DNA of 64,000 nucleotides from Streptomyces bicolor (lineage in GTDB: Bacteria > Actinomycetota > Actinomycetes > Streptomycetales > Streptomycetaceae), in assembly GCF_000719285.1 (NCBI RefSeq), contig NZ_JOFS01000028.1, positions 1 through 64,000 on the forward strand, in the 5' to 3' direction. Within the stretch, counting starts at the first letter, position 1. Each line of letters opens with the position of its first letter. A program made the position numbers and the translations under genes. The notes under the pieces are model-generated. The model was not told where the DNA came from and did not search any database. It saw only the letters and a list, made by a program, of their open reading frames with translations. Below, in pieces: positions 8,855-17,404 of this stretch.

Positions 8855-10117
8855 GTGGTGCGCTGGTTCAAGTCGTTTCACCGGCCGGCGGCGGTGGACC
8901 CCGTCGCGCCCCGCGGCGTTCCCAAGGAGGGCCCCGACGAGCCGTCCCGGCTGAGCGAGCTGCGCGCGGCGACGGCCAGGATCGGCACCACGCTGGACGA
9001 GAACGCGACGTGCGCGGAGCTCACCCGGGAGGCCGCCCGGCAGGTGGGCGGCACGGCGGCCGTACTGCGGCTCGGGAGCGAGGCCGGGGCGGAGTACGAG
9101 GCCGTGAGCGGCGACCCGGCGCTGCTGCCCGACCTTCAGTGGGCCATGGCCGCGACGCGGGAGACGAGTGCCCTGGGGGAGGCCGCGGACCCCATCCCCG
9201 CCCCGGTGTCCGGCGGTGCCCGCCCGGCGCTGTGCGTGCCGCTGGCCACCGACGGGCACCCCTACGGCGGGCTGGTCTGCGCCCGCGACCGAGCCCCGTT
9301 CACCCCCGCGGAGACCGGCCTGCTCGCCCTCCTCGCCGAGCGCGCCGCCTCCCACATCCGAGGCGCCCAGGAGCACGAGCGGGTCAGGGGCATCGTCGGC
9401 AAGCTCCAGCGGGCCCTGCTCGCCGAACCCGGTCGCCCGCACCCGAACCTGGACGTCGCCATCCGCTATCTGCCCGTCGGGCAGAGCGCACTGGTCGGCG
9501 GCGACTGGTGCGAGACCGTCCGGCTGCACTTCGGCCGGACGCTGCTCGTCGTGGGCGACGTCATGGGGCACGGTCTGGAGGCCGCCGTGGACATGACGGC
9601 GTACCGCTCCTCGCTGCGCTACATCGCCTCCGCCGACCTTCCGCCGCACCGCGTGCTGCGTCAGCTCGACGACAGCGCCTCGGCGGAGCCCGACCGCCGG
9701 CCGGCCACCTGCCTGATCGCCCGGGTCGACCCCGATCGCGGCCAGGTGACCTTCGCCAGCGCCGGTCATCTGCCCCCGGCCGTGATCGACGCGGAGGGCC
9801 GCACCTCACTGCTGCCTGTGCCGGTCGGCCCGCCCCTGGGCACGGGCCTCGGCGGCTACGAGCCGGCCACCTATCAGCTCGACCCGACCCAGACACTGGT
9901 GCTGTTCACCGACGGGCTCGTCGAGCACCGCGGCGAGGACATCGACCACTCCCTGGACCGGCTGGCCGGCGTCGCATTCGAGGCCGCCGCCGGGGTCGAG
10001 GACGTCATCGACACGGTGCTGGCCCGGCTCGACGCCCGGCATGCCGAGGACGACGTCGCCGTGCTCGCCGCCCAGTTGCACGAGCGCACCGAGCGGGACC
10101 CCGAAGGGCAGCCCTGA
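8855..10117 (+). CDS. GAF-domain SpoIIE-family PP2C phosphatase
   Basis: A 420-residue protein phosphatase, the third of this family in 10 kb. A GAF-like domain occupies roughly residues 35-170 (ALCVPLATDGHPYGGLV), followed by the SpoIIE PP2C domain about 185-405 with GGDWCE, GDVMGHGLEAA, SAGHLPP, FTDGLVEHRGED and DDVAVLAA. GGDWCE has Cys-Glu where the usual motif is aromatic-Asp, which may alter metal coordination. No TM segments and no HATPase domain are present. I chose GTG 8855 because AGGG lies 8 nt upstream and the residues before it have no family-like sequence. The family acts on phosphorylated anti-anti-sigma factors; its target here is not encoded nearby. Confidence 0.85.
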   Translation: MVRWFKSFHRPAAVDPVAPRGVPKEGPDEPSRLSELRAATARIGTTLDENATCAELTREAARQVGGTAAVLRLGSEAGAEYEAVSGDPALLPDLQWAMAATRETSALGEAADPIPAPVSGGARPALCVPLATDGHPYGGLVCARDRAPFTPAETGLLALLAERAASHIRGAQEHERVRGIVGKLQRALLAEPGRPHPNLDVAIRYLPVGQSALVGGDWCETVRLHFGRTLLVVGDVMGHGLEAAVDMTAYRSSLRYIASADLPPHRVLRQLDDSASAEPDRRPATCLIARVDPDRGQVTFASAGHLPPAVIDAEGRTSLLPVPVGPPLGTGLGGYEPATYQLDPTQTLVLFTDGLVEHRGEDIDHSLDRLAGVAFEAAAGVEDVIDTVLARLDARHAEDDVAVLAAQLHERTERDPEGQP

Positions 10118-10130
10118 GCCGCCCCGGCCC

Positions 10131-10394
10131 TCACCAGTCGTCGTACTGGGCTCCGGAGACGTACGGGTCGTGCCTGCGTCCGGACGGCCCGGACGGCTGG
10201 TCGGCCGGTGGCGGGCCCGCCTCGCGCAGGGCGGCACACCAAGGGCAGTCGGGGGTTTCGTCGGCGTCGTCCCGGACGCCGGCGAACGTGGGGTCGGCGA
10301 AGAGGGGTCCGGAGAAGGCGGGAACGTTCTGTCGTCCGTCGATGGAAGCGGCTCCTGTCTCGATCGTGGGTGGACGGCGGGTCGAACAGACCAC
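10131..10394 (-). CDS. small hypothetical protein with CPWC motif
   Basis: A possible 87-aa protein that would end just downstream of the phosphatase stop, in convergent orientation. It contains a single CPWC pair inside DETPDCPWCAALREAG, which could bind a metal or form a disulphide, and an acidic/aromatic tail SGAQYDDW. The N-terminal third has low-complexity character and the start is uncertain. I do not recognise the family. It may be real, because the central stretch looks protein-like; the opposite strand also stays open here. Confidence 0.4.
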   Translation of the reverse strand: MVCSTRRPPTIETGAASIDGRQNVPAFSGPLFADPTFAGVRDDADETPDCPWCAALREAGPPPADQPSGPSGRRHDPYVSGAQYDDW

Positions 10395-10482
10395 GACTCC
10401 ATCCGGGGGACGGTCTCACCCGACTGGGTGGTGGCGAGGCCGGTCGGCGTACCACCGGCGCACACCTCGGCGTTGCCCGGGC

Positions 10483-10911
10483 ATGGACAGCACTGAGTCG
10501 GCGCGGCGAGTCCTCGGAGGCGATGCCGCACCCGTGACGTACGTCGTACCGGTCACCGGTGTCCGGGCCCAGCCGTCGATCTACGCGGCGCTGGTCGCCG
10601 AGTGGCAGGCCAACGGCCGTGCCGTGCCCCGGCGCCGTGACACATGGTGGGATTCCGTCGCCGTGGCCGACGGCCCTGGACGGGCCGTCACCTCCTGGGC
10701 GGTCGGCCGGTGGACGGGCCTGGTCAGGGCTCTCGAGGCCGCATCGGCGGGCGAGGGTCACGGTGACCGCCACGGCCTCCACGCCGGCGAGGCGACCGAG
10801 CGCGTACCGGCCGTTGTCGTCCCCCGGGGTCTTCCCGGGCCGGTGGAGCTGTGGGAGTGGAGGGGCAGCGGCGGGCGCGTCAGCGTCTCCGCCCCGCCTA
10901 CGACCGGCTGA
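10483..10911 (+). CDS. hypothetical protein
   Basis: A 142-aa protein I do not recognise. It starts MDSTESARRVLGGDAAPVTY and has a central conserved-looking block YAALVAEWQANGRAVPRRRD followed by a tryptophan-rich stretch (TWWDSV, SWAVGRWTG, ELWEW). No signal peptide or membrane helix is visible. Its last 14 bp overlap the 3' end of the minus-strand gene at 10898-11374. ATG 10483 is the first start giving this protein-like content; the same frame is open upstream through the phosphatase gene but in non-coding style. Function unknown. Confidence 0.5.
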   Translation: MDSTESARRVLGGDAAPVTYVVPVTGVRAQPSIYAALVAEWQANGRAVPRRRDTWWDSVAVADGPGRAVTSWAVGRWTGLVRALEAASAGEGHGDRHGLHAGEATERVPAVVVPRGLPGPVELWEWRGSGGRVSVSAPPTTG

Positions 10912-11374
10912 CGCGCGCCGGGACGGCAGCGGCACCGCCGGCCTCGCGCAGCGCCAGCTCCACGAGGTCGGGGTTGTACAGGGCGCCGGTGCCGTCGGGT
11001 GGCAGCAGCCACTCCAGGCGCCATCCGGCGGACCGGTCGGGCGGCGGTACGGCGACCCACGACCCCCGGCCGACATGACGTACGCCGGGCCCGACCCACT
11101 CGGTGACCGCGTCGGGTGGCAGGAAGAAACCGACTCTGCGCGCCCCGCAGTTCACCAGCACGGGACCCCACGCCCGCGGTCGCGCCCGTCTCAGGAGGTG
11201 CAGGGCGCCCAGGCCGAGGTGCTCGGGAACGGAGAGCACGTCCCACAGCCGTCCGGCCTCCAGCAGGACAGCGTCCGCGCCCTGGTCCCACTGCCGTTTG
11301 CACGAGCGAGGATCCGTGGCGGCCGCGGCAAGCCACTCGACGGCCTGCTTCCCCATGGTGCGCTGCATGTCCAA
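10898..11374 (-). CDS. conserved hypothetical, primase/polymerase-like fragment, paralogue 2
   Basis: A 158-aa paralogue of the product at 7978-8538, sharing WLAAAATDPRSCKRQW, AGRLWDVLSVPEHLGL, VGFFLPPD and LEWLLPPDGTGAL in the same order. As for its sister, the WDVL-VPE segment recalls the N-terminal Prim-Pol domain of actinobacterial bifunctional primase/polymerase proteins, yet the chain is about half the usual length and lacks recognisable catalytic acids. Its stop region overlaps the 3' end of the convergent gene at 10483-10911. The role is unknown. The pair may have arisen by duplication around the intervening phosphatase gene. Confidence 0.72.
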   Translation of the reverse strand: MDMQRTMGKQAVEWLAAAATDPRSCKRQWDQGADAVLLEAGRLWDVLSVPEHLGLGALHLLRRARPRAWGPVLVNCGARRVGFFLPPDAVTEWVGPGVRHVGRGSWVAVPPPDRSAGWRLEWLLPPDGTGALYNPDLVELALREAGGAAAVPARVSRS

Positions 11375-11731
11375 CCCCCAGCACTCTCTCCCTGCCGTCC
11401 CGTGCAGGGCCCTTCATGCTGGTGGATATTTCTATGTGCCGGAAGGGGTGGCGCACTCTGGCGCGTCCTGGCGATTCGGCCCGATGTGTTCGACGGCCGC
11501 ACGACCGTTCCCGCTCTGTCGTCATCGGCGAGAGCGGCATGGCCGCCACCTCAACTCCTCCATTCACTCGGAGACTTGGGGCGCCCGGTCGGCCATGGGC
11601 GGCGGCGTCGTGGTGAACAACGGCTCGGAAGCGTGCACCGGCACCTGGTACCTCACCCGGCGCACGCATGCGACGCCACGACGCGGCGTGTGTGTGGCGG
11701 GAGGGACCTGAGGCAGATTTACGGTGGCTTG
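11375..11731. other. divergent intergenic region
   Basis: A 357-bp gap between the minus-strand paralogue and the DUF998 gene. It must hold divergent promoters. A relatively A/T-rich patch near 11422-11436 (TGGATATTTCTATGTG) could contain a -10 region for the minus-strand gene. I see no coding remnant, terminator or strong repeat. Confidence 0.3.
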
Positions 11732-12334
11732 ATGCGACCTGTCCCTGGTTGGGCCTTGTTGTCGTCGGGATGTGCGCCTGTCGTGCTGATCGCCGGCTGG
11801 ACGATCGCGGCGCTGCTCGAAGGACCCGCCTACGACCCCGCCACGCAGACGATCAGTGTCCTGGCGGCCTACGGTGCCGCGGGGTACTGGGTGATGACCG
11901 CGGCGCTGGCCGCCCTGGGCGTCTGCCACATGATCACCGCCCTGGGCCTGCGCCCGGCCGCGCTCCCCGGCCGGGTGGCGCTGGGCACCGGCGGAGCGGC
12001 CGCGCTCCTGGTGGCTCTGGTGCCGCCGCCGAGCAGCGGAGGCTCGCTGCGCCATGGTTCGGTGGCCGCTGTCGGCTTCGCGCTACTGGCGGTGTGGCCG
12101 GTGCTGGCCAGCGATCGCCGTGGCACCGTGCCCTGGGGGCTGCGGCCCGTGCCCTCCCTCACCGCGACCGCTCTGATGGTCGTGGGCGCGGCCTGGTTCA
12201 TGATCGAGATGCACCACGACGGTGCCGCCGGAGCCGCCGAACGCCTTGTGACGGCCATTCAGTCGGTCTGGCCGTTCGTGGTCGTCGCCTCCTGCCTCCG
12301 TCGCCCGCGCGAAGCCGAAGGGCCCTCGGGATGA
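11732..12334 (+). CDS. DUF998-family integral membrane protein
   Basis: A 200-aa polytopic membrane protein with about six hydrophobic segments. The N-terminal pattern GWALLSSGCAPVVLIAGW, then a PATQTISVLAAYGAAGYWVMT loop-helix, is typical of the DUF998 family, whose biochemical role is not established. The C-terminal helix SVWPFVVVASCL is followed by a short basic tail. It reads toward the copper genes and ends 74 bp before the YcnI-like gene, so it could be co-transcribed, but nothing in its sequence shows metal binding. Confidence 0.75.
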   Translation: MRPVPGWALLSSGCAPVVLIAGWTIAALLEGPAYDPATQTISVLAAYGAAGYWVMTAALAALGVCHMITALGLRPAALPGRVALGTGGAAALLVALVPPPSSGGSLRHGSVAAVGFALLAVWPVLASDRRGTVPWGLRPVPSLTATALMVVGAAWFMIEMHHDGAAGAAERLVTAIQSVWPFVVVASCLRRPREAEGPSG

Positions 12335-12408
12335 CAGGAAACCTTCGCAGCGCGGACACCCCTGCGCTTGAATGCAGCGACCACATCACCGGTACGAGGG
12401 AGTCACAC

Positions 12409-13146
12409 GTGCCCCGCCCCACCCCCCTGACCCGCAGCCTGCGCCGCACCGGCGCCCTCACCGCGGGCGCCTTCGCGGCCGCCGTAGCCCTCGCGGGACC
12501 CGCCGCGGCGCACGCCGAGGTCGAGGCGGAGGGCGCCCGGGCGCTCGACCAGAACGTGGCGCTGACCTTCACCGCGGAGTCGGAGTCCGCTACCGCCGGG
12601 ATCAGCAAGCTGGAAGTGATCCTGCCCGAGGGCATCACCCCGGCCGACATCACGTACGAGGAAGGCCCCAAGGCCTGGAAGCTCGCACCCACCGATCGCG
12701 GTTACACCGTGTCCGGGCCGAAGCTCGCCGTCGGGGAGGACGCGGAGTACGCCGTCACGGTACGGCAGTTGCCCAACACCAGGACGCTCGTCTTCAAGAC
12801 CCTCCAGACGTACAGCGACGGCCAGGTGGACCGCTGGATCGAACTGGACGAGGAGAGCGAGGGCGACGGCCACGGGCACGGCCACCCCGCCCCGCGACTG
12901 GAACTCAAGGCCGCCGCACCCGGCGCGAAGGCCGTGAGCCCCACGCCCACCGAGGAGCCGACGACGGCGGCGCCCTCGGACGAGCCGACCACCGCCCCGG
13001 CCGGCCCGTCGGCGGAGGCCGCGGCCGACGGTTCGGACGGCGATGACGGCATCCCGGTGGCCCTGCCGATCGGCATCGGGGTGGCCGTCGTCGTGCTCGG
13101 CGCGGGCGCGTGGTGGTTCAGGAGCCGTCGCGGCGGGGCTTCCTGA
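12409..13146 (+). CDS. ycnI: YcnI-like copper-binding protein (DUF1775)
   Basis: A secreted, membrane-anchored protein of 245 residues. A twin-basic signal peptide ends in AGPAAA|HAEVEAEG, so the mature chain would begin with His, the residue that coordinates Cu(II) in characterised YcnI proteins. The DUF1775 domain follows (KLEVILPEGITP, EEGPKAWKLAPTDRGYTVSGP, FKTLQTYSDGQVDRWIE). A His/Gly patch (DGHGHGHP) and a Thr/Pro/Glu-rich linker lead to a C-terminal TM helix (IGIGVAVVVLGAGAWWF) with a basic stop-transfer end. GTG 12409 has a GAGGGAG ribosome site. It is probably part of copper capture or export at the cell surface, next to CopA. Confidence 0.88.
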   Translation: MPRPTPLTRSLRRTGALTAGAFAAAVALAGPAAAHAEVEAEGARALDQNVALTFTAESESATAGISKLEVILPEGITPADITYEEGPKAWKLAPTDRGYTVSGPKLAVGEDAEYAVTVRQLPNTRTLVFKTLQTYSDGQVDRWIELDEESEGDGHGHGHPAPRLELKAAAPGAKAVSPTPTEEPTTAAPSDEPTTAPAGPSAEAAADGSDGDDGIPVALPIGIGVAVVVLGAGAWWFRSRRGGAS

Positions 13147-13253
13147 GCGGCGGATCTGCGCGGCATCCGGATGAGGTGAACCGCCGGAGGGCCGGGAACT
13201 GCCCGCCCTCCGCGCCCGACTCCTGAAGCGGTACGTGCGTCAGGAGGCCGTTG

Positions 13254-13457
13254 ATGAGAATCCCCCCACTTGTGCCGCCCGCCCTCTGCGGGTTTCTGCT
13301 GCTGCTCGCCCTGCTCTTCACGGTGTCGTACGCCGTCGGGTCCGCCGCCGGCCCCGTCGCACCCGGCATGCACCGCTCCGGAACGAGCGGTGACGGAGGC
13401 GGCATGGACACAGGGGACATGGGCGACATGGACATGCGGCACGGGAGCGGCCACTGA
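13254..13457 (+). CDS. Met/Asp/His-rich small membrane protein
   Basis: A 67-aa protein with one N-terminal TM helix (ALCGFLLLLALLFTVSYAVG) and a short outer tail rich in Met, Asp and His (GGMDTGDMGDMDMRHGSGH). The tail resembles methionine-rich copper-binding segments. Its TGA overlaps the ATG of CopA by one base (TGATG), so the two are translationally coupled. I infer that it delivers or buffers copper for CopA at the membrane. I know of no characterised homologue. TTG 13251 directly upstream is an alternative start. Confidence 0.7.
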   Translation: MRIPPLVPPALCGFLLLLALLFTVSYAVGSAAGPVAPGMHRSGTSGDGGGMDTGDMGDMDMRHGSGH

Positions 13458-15781
13458 TGGCCATCGAACCGGCACCCCCGATGACCACCACCGACCTGAC
13501 CGTCGGCGGGATGACCTGCGCGGCCTGTGTACGAAGGGTGGAGAAGAAGCTCGCCAAGCTGGAGGGCGTGACCGCGACGGTCAATCTGGCCACCGGGCGC
13601 GCCCGGGTCAGCCATCCGCCGGACGTCCGCGCCGAGGACCTGGTCGCGACGGTCGAACAGGCCGGATACACGGCGGCGTTGCCCGAGCCGCCGCAGCGGC
13701 GAGAACGTCAGGAACGCGAACGACGCGGCGAAGGGGACTCCGAGGACGCCCGGCAGGATCGTGTCCGGCTGCTGGTCACCGCGCTGCTCGCCGTGCCGGT
13801 GCTCGTGCTGTCGATGGTGCCCGCCGGGCAGTTCCGCAACTGGCAGTGGCTGTGCTTCGTGCTGGCCGCGCCGGTCGCCGTGTGGAGTGCCTGGCCCTTC
13901 CATGTGCGGGCGCTGCGCGGCCTGCGGCACTCGACGGCGACCATGGACACGCTGGTCTCCCTGGGCGTGGTGGCGTCCTTCGCCTGGTCGGCGTACGCCC
14001 TGTTCCTCGGCGGGGCGGGCGCGCCCGGGATGCGGATGCCGTTCAGCCTGCTGACCTCGGCCTCGGACGGCGGCGCGCACGTGTACCTCGAAGCGGCCGT
14101 CGGTGTCCCGCTGTTCGTGCTGGCCGGCCGCTTCCTGGAGGCGCGGGCGCGGCACGGCACCGGTGCGGCACTGCGCTCACTCGCCCGGCTGGCCGCGAAG
14201 GACGTGTCCGTACGGGAGGACGGCGGCACCGAACGCCGTATCCCCATCGAGGAGTTGGTGGTCGGGCAGGCCTTCGTCGTCAGGCCCGGCGAGCGGGTCG
14301 CCACCGACGGCGCGGTCGTGGAGGGCAACTCCGCCCTGGACCTGTCGCTCGTCACCGGCGAGAGCGAACCGGTCGAGGTGGGCCCCGGCTCGGCGGTCGT
14401 GGGCGGTGCGGTCAACGTGGGCGGGCTCCTGCTCGTACGGGCAGTGGCCGTGGGCGCGGACACGCAGCTCGCGCGCATCACGAGGCTGGTGACGGAGGCT
14501 CAGGCCGGAAAGGCGCGGGCGCAGCGGCTGGCCGATGCCGTGGCCGGGGTGTTCGTGCCGGTGGTGCTGGCGCTGGCCGTCACGGTGCTCGGGTTCTGGC
14601 TCGGGGCCGGGGCGGATCCGCAGGCGGCGGTCACCGCGTGCGTGGCGGTCCTGGTCGTGGCCTGCCCTTGCGCGCTGGGCCTGGCGACCCCGACCGCGCT
14701 GATGGCCGCCACCGGACGCGGCGCCCAGCTCGGCGTCCTGGTCCGGGGCCCGCAGGCTCTGGAAGGGCTCCAGCACATCGACACCGTCGTCCTCGACAAG
14801 ACGGGCACCCTCACCTCCGGGCACATGGGCGTCGCCCGGGTCACGGCCGTGCCCGGCGGGCTCGGCAAGGAGGCGGTGCTGCGGCTGGCCGGGGCAGTGG
14901 AGCAGGGCTCGGAACATCCGCTGGGCCGTGCGATCGTCGCGTACGCCCGCAGAACCCTGCGGGAGCCGTTGCCCGAGGTGCGCGACTTCCGTGCGGAGGC
15001 GGGCCGGGGCGTGCGCGGCCGGGTCGAGGGCCGACTGGTCGAAGTCCTCGCGCCCGATGACGAGTTGCCCACGGCGCTCGCGGACGCGCTGCCGGTGGCG
15101 GAGGCCGCCGCGCACACGCCGGTGCTCGTCCGGGTCGACGGGGCGACGGCGGCGCTGATCGAGATCGGCGACGTCGTACGTCCGGGCAGTTACCGGGCCG
15201 TCGACCGGTTGCGGCGACTCGGCGTGCACCCGGTGCTCGCCACCGGCGACCGCGAGGCGCCGGCCCGCGCGGTCGCCTCCGCGCTCGGTATCCAGGAGGT
15301 GCACGCGCGCTGCACCCCCGAGGACAAGGCCGACCTCGTACGGGAGCTGAGGGGGCGGGGCCGCCGGGTCGCGGTCGTCGGTGACGGCGTCAACGACGCG
15401 GCCGCGCTGGCCGGAGCCGACCTCGGCATCGCCATGGGCACGGGCACGGACGTCGCCATCGGGGCCGCCGACGTGACGCTGGTGCGCGGTGACATCGAGG
15501 CGCTAGCGGACGCCGTACGGCTCGCCCGGCGCACCCTCGGCACGATCCGCGCCAACCTGCTGTGGGCCTTCGGCTACAACGCGGTGACCGTGCCGCTCGC
15601 GATGGTCGGCCTGCTCAACCCGATGGTCGCCGCCGTGGCCATGTCGGTGAGCTCGCTGCTGGTGGTGGGCAACAGCCTGCGGCTGCGGGCGTGGCAGCCG
15701 GGGCCCGCTCGCGGCCATCAGCGGGTGGCGGGCCAGGGCCAAGGCCCCAAGCGCGTCGGCGCCGGGGAGCGTAACCGATGA
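13457..15781 (+). CDS. copA: copper-translocating P1B-type ATPase
   Basis: A 774-aa heavy-metal exporter that uses ATP to move Cu(I) out of the cytoplasm. One N-terminal heavy-metal-associated domain carries GMTCAAC (Cys21/Cys24). Transmembrane helices begin near residue 110 and include the metal-binding CPC motif (ACPCALGLATP). The actuator loop has TGES, the phosphorylation site is DKTGT, the nucleotide domain has the SEHPLG motif, and the hinge is GDGVNDAAAL. All key residues are present. It overlaps the mini-protein upstream and the PCuAC-like gene downstream (ATGA overlap), so the three form a coupled operon. A CsoR-type regulator is not visible in this window. Confidence 0.95.
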   Translation: MAIEPAPPMTTTDLTVGGMTCAACVRRVEKKLAKLEGVTATVNLATGRARVSHPPDVRAEDLVATVEQAGYTAALPEPPQRRERQERERRGEGDSEDARQDRVRLLVTALLAVPVLVLSMVPAGQFRNWQWLCFVLAAPVAVWSAWPFHVRALRGLRHSTATMDTLVSLGVVASFAWSAYALFLGGAGAPGMRMPFSLLTSASDGGAHVYLEAAVGVPLFVLAGRFLEARARHGTGAALRSLARLAAKDVSVREDGGTERRIPIEELVVGQAFVVRPGERVATDGAVVEGNSALDLSLVTGESEPVEVGPGSAVVGGAVNVGGLLLVRAVAVGADTQLARITRLVTEAQAGKARAQRLADAVAGVFVPVVLALAVTVLGFWLGAGADPQAAVTACVAVLVVACPCALGLATPTALMAATGRGAQLGVLVRGPQALEGLQHIDTVVLDKTGTLTSGHMGVARVTAVPGGLGKEAVLRLAGAVEQGSEHPLGRAIVAYARRTLREPLPEVRDFRAEAGRGVRGRVEGRLVEVLAPDDELPTALADALPVAEAAAHTPVLVRVDGATAALIEIGDVVRPGSYRAVDRLRRLGVHPVLATGDREAPARAVASALGIQEVHARCTPEDKADLVRELRGRGRRVAVVGDGVNDAAALAGADLGIAMGTGTDVAIGAADVTLVRGDIEALADAVRLARRTLGTIRANLLWAFGYNAVTVPLAMVGLLNPMVAAVAMSVSSLLVVGNSLRLRAWQPGPARGHQRVAGQGQGPKRVGAGERNR

Positions 15782-16347
15782 CCAGACCCACGACCGAGCG
15801 CTCGGCGGACCCCCGAACCTGGCGCCCGACCCGCCGCCGCATCACCGACGGCCTGCTCGCCGCGCTCGCCCCGATCGCCGCGTGCGGCGTCGCCCTGGGC
15901 GGCCTGACCACGTGGGTGAATTCCGGCAGCGCGGGCAGCCCGGCGCGGATCGCGGTCACCGACGGGCGGGTCTTCCTGCCGTACGGCGACGTCCGGGACA
16001 CCGCCGCGTTCTTCCGGATCACCAACACCGGGGGCGCGGACGACCGGCTCCTGAGAGTGACGTCGTCCGCTGTCGGCGGTGAGACGGCGCTCAGCAGGCA
16101 TCGCATGACCGGCGGACACATGGCGTACGCGCAGACCGTCGACTCGGCCCGTGTCCCGGCCGGCGGCGGCCTCGCCATGTCCCCGTTCGGGGTGGACGTG
16201 ACGTTGCGGGCGAAGGCGGGTTGGCGGCCGGGGGACCTCGTGCCGTTCACGCTGCACTTCGAGCATGGCGGGCGGGTCGAGGCGTCCGCGGTGGTGATCC
16301 GTCCGGGCGAGGACCCGGAGGACCCGGAGGATTCGAAGGTCCCGTGA
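15778..16347 (+). CDS. PCuAC-like periplasmic copper chaperone protein
   Basis: A 189-aa protein with one N-terminal signal-anchor helix (LAALAPIAACGVALGGLTTWV) and a cupredoxin-like PCuAC domain (DVRDTAAFFRITNTGGADDRLL). Family members bind Cu(I) through an H-x10-M-x21-HxM pattern. Here HRM, a following HM and VPAGGG are visible, but the final HxM position reads VDVT, so one ligand pair is lost. It may bind copper differently or weakly. Its ATG overlaps the CopA stop (ATGA), so it should be made with CopA. A short GTGAGG/CCTCAC hairpin follows its stop. Confidence 0.8.
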   Translation: MTRPTTERSADPRTWRPTRRRITDGLLAALAPIAACGVALGGLTTWVNSGSAGSPARIAVTDGRVFLPYGDVRDTAAFFRITNTGGADDRLLRVTSSAVGGETALSRHRMTGGHMAYAQTVDSARVPAGGGLAMSPFGVDVTLRAKAGWRPGDLVPFTLHFEHGGRVEASAVVIRPGEDPEDPEDSKVP

Positions 16348-16492
16348 GGTCTGCCCCTCACCGCTAAGAGTCGGTCAGGACGCGTGCCCGGTTCCCTCCT
16401 GACGGTGTGTCCTGTATCACTCTTCTAGGCTTGAGTTCGGGACGGGTGTGTTGTGCGTACCCACCCGTGACGAGCGGGCCCAGGATGCGAGG

Positions 16493-17176
16493 ATGAGGGC
16501 CGTCATGACTGCTGGGTGGTGTGTGCGCACGATACGGGCTGCGGTGTTCGCGGCCGTCTGTGTGCTGCTCGCCGCCCTCGGTCACGTACTGATGTCGGGC
16601 GCGACGGTCCCGTGGTGGACCTTGGCGGCCGGTGTCCTGCTCACGGGCGGTGCGGGCTGGTGCCTGGCCGGCCGGGAGCGCGGGCTTGTGCTGGTCGTGA
16701 CCGTTGTGGTGGCCGCCCAGGGCGGACTGCACGCGGCCTTCGAGTACGCGCAGTCCGCCACCGCCACCGCTGCCGGCCACGACATGGGCGCCGTGTCACC
16801 GCACACTGGCTCCATGGATGCCATGGGCGCCATGGAGATGGGGCACATGGGCGCGGACCACATGTCCATGGGCCACACATCCATGGGCCACGACATGGCC
16901 GGTACGTCCTCCCTCGGCATGCTCGCCGCCCACACCCTCGCCGCGCTGCTGTGCGGCCTGTGGCTGGGCCACGGTGAGCGGGCCGCGTTCCGCATCCTGC
17001 GTGCCGTCGCCGGGTGGCTGGCCGCCCCGCTGCGGCTGTCGCTCGCCCTGCCCGCGCCGCCGCACCGCCCGCGTCTCCGTCCACGGCGCGGCCGTTCCGA
17101 CCGGGCGCCGCGGCTGCTTCCGCTCGTCCACACGATCACCTCTCGGGGACCCCCGGCGGGGATCGCTGTCTTCTGA
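16493..17176 (+). CDS. Met/His-rich integral membrane protein
   Basis: A 227-aa membrane protein with three N-terminal TM helices, a long outer loop dense in Met and His (MGAMEMGHMGADHMSMGH and onward, up to GHDM), another helix (LGMLAAHTLAALLCGLWLG) and a basic Pro/Arg-rich tail. The loop looks like a copper-binding surface, which fits the neighbouring copA operon. No catalytic domain is seen. ATG 16493 and ATG 16505 are both possible; the second has GAGGG about 7 nt upstream. About 145 bp separates it from the PCuAC gene, so it likely has its own promoter in that gap. Confidence 0.78.
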   Translation: MRAVMTAGWCVRTIRAAVFAAVCVLLAALGHVLMSGATVPWWTLAAGVLLTGGAGWCLAGRERGLVLVVTVVVAAQGGLHAAFEYAQSATATAAGHDMGAVSPHTGSMDAMGAMEMGHMGADHMSMGHTSMGHDMAGTSSLGMLAAHTLAALLCGLWLGHGERAAFRILRAVAGWLAAPLRLSLALPAPPHRPRLRPRRGRSDRAPRLLPLVHTITSRGPPAGIAVF

Positions 17177-17404
17177 GACAGCCGGTTCCCCGAGGCCGTG
17201 CGGACACGGACGTCGAGTCGTCGACGCCGACCGCGCCTCGGGCCTCGGCCGTACCCGTCGTACGGCCGTTCCCCGCAACTCCGGACTCCTCCGGTACGGC
17301 GTGCCCGTACGTCTCACGTGCCGCGGTGCCCGGCGGTGAAGCCGTCGTGCCCGCCGCCGCGCCCTTCGCCGTACCGGAGTCCGGTCTACCCGAGAAGGAC
17401 TCAG

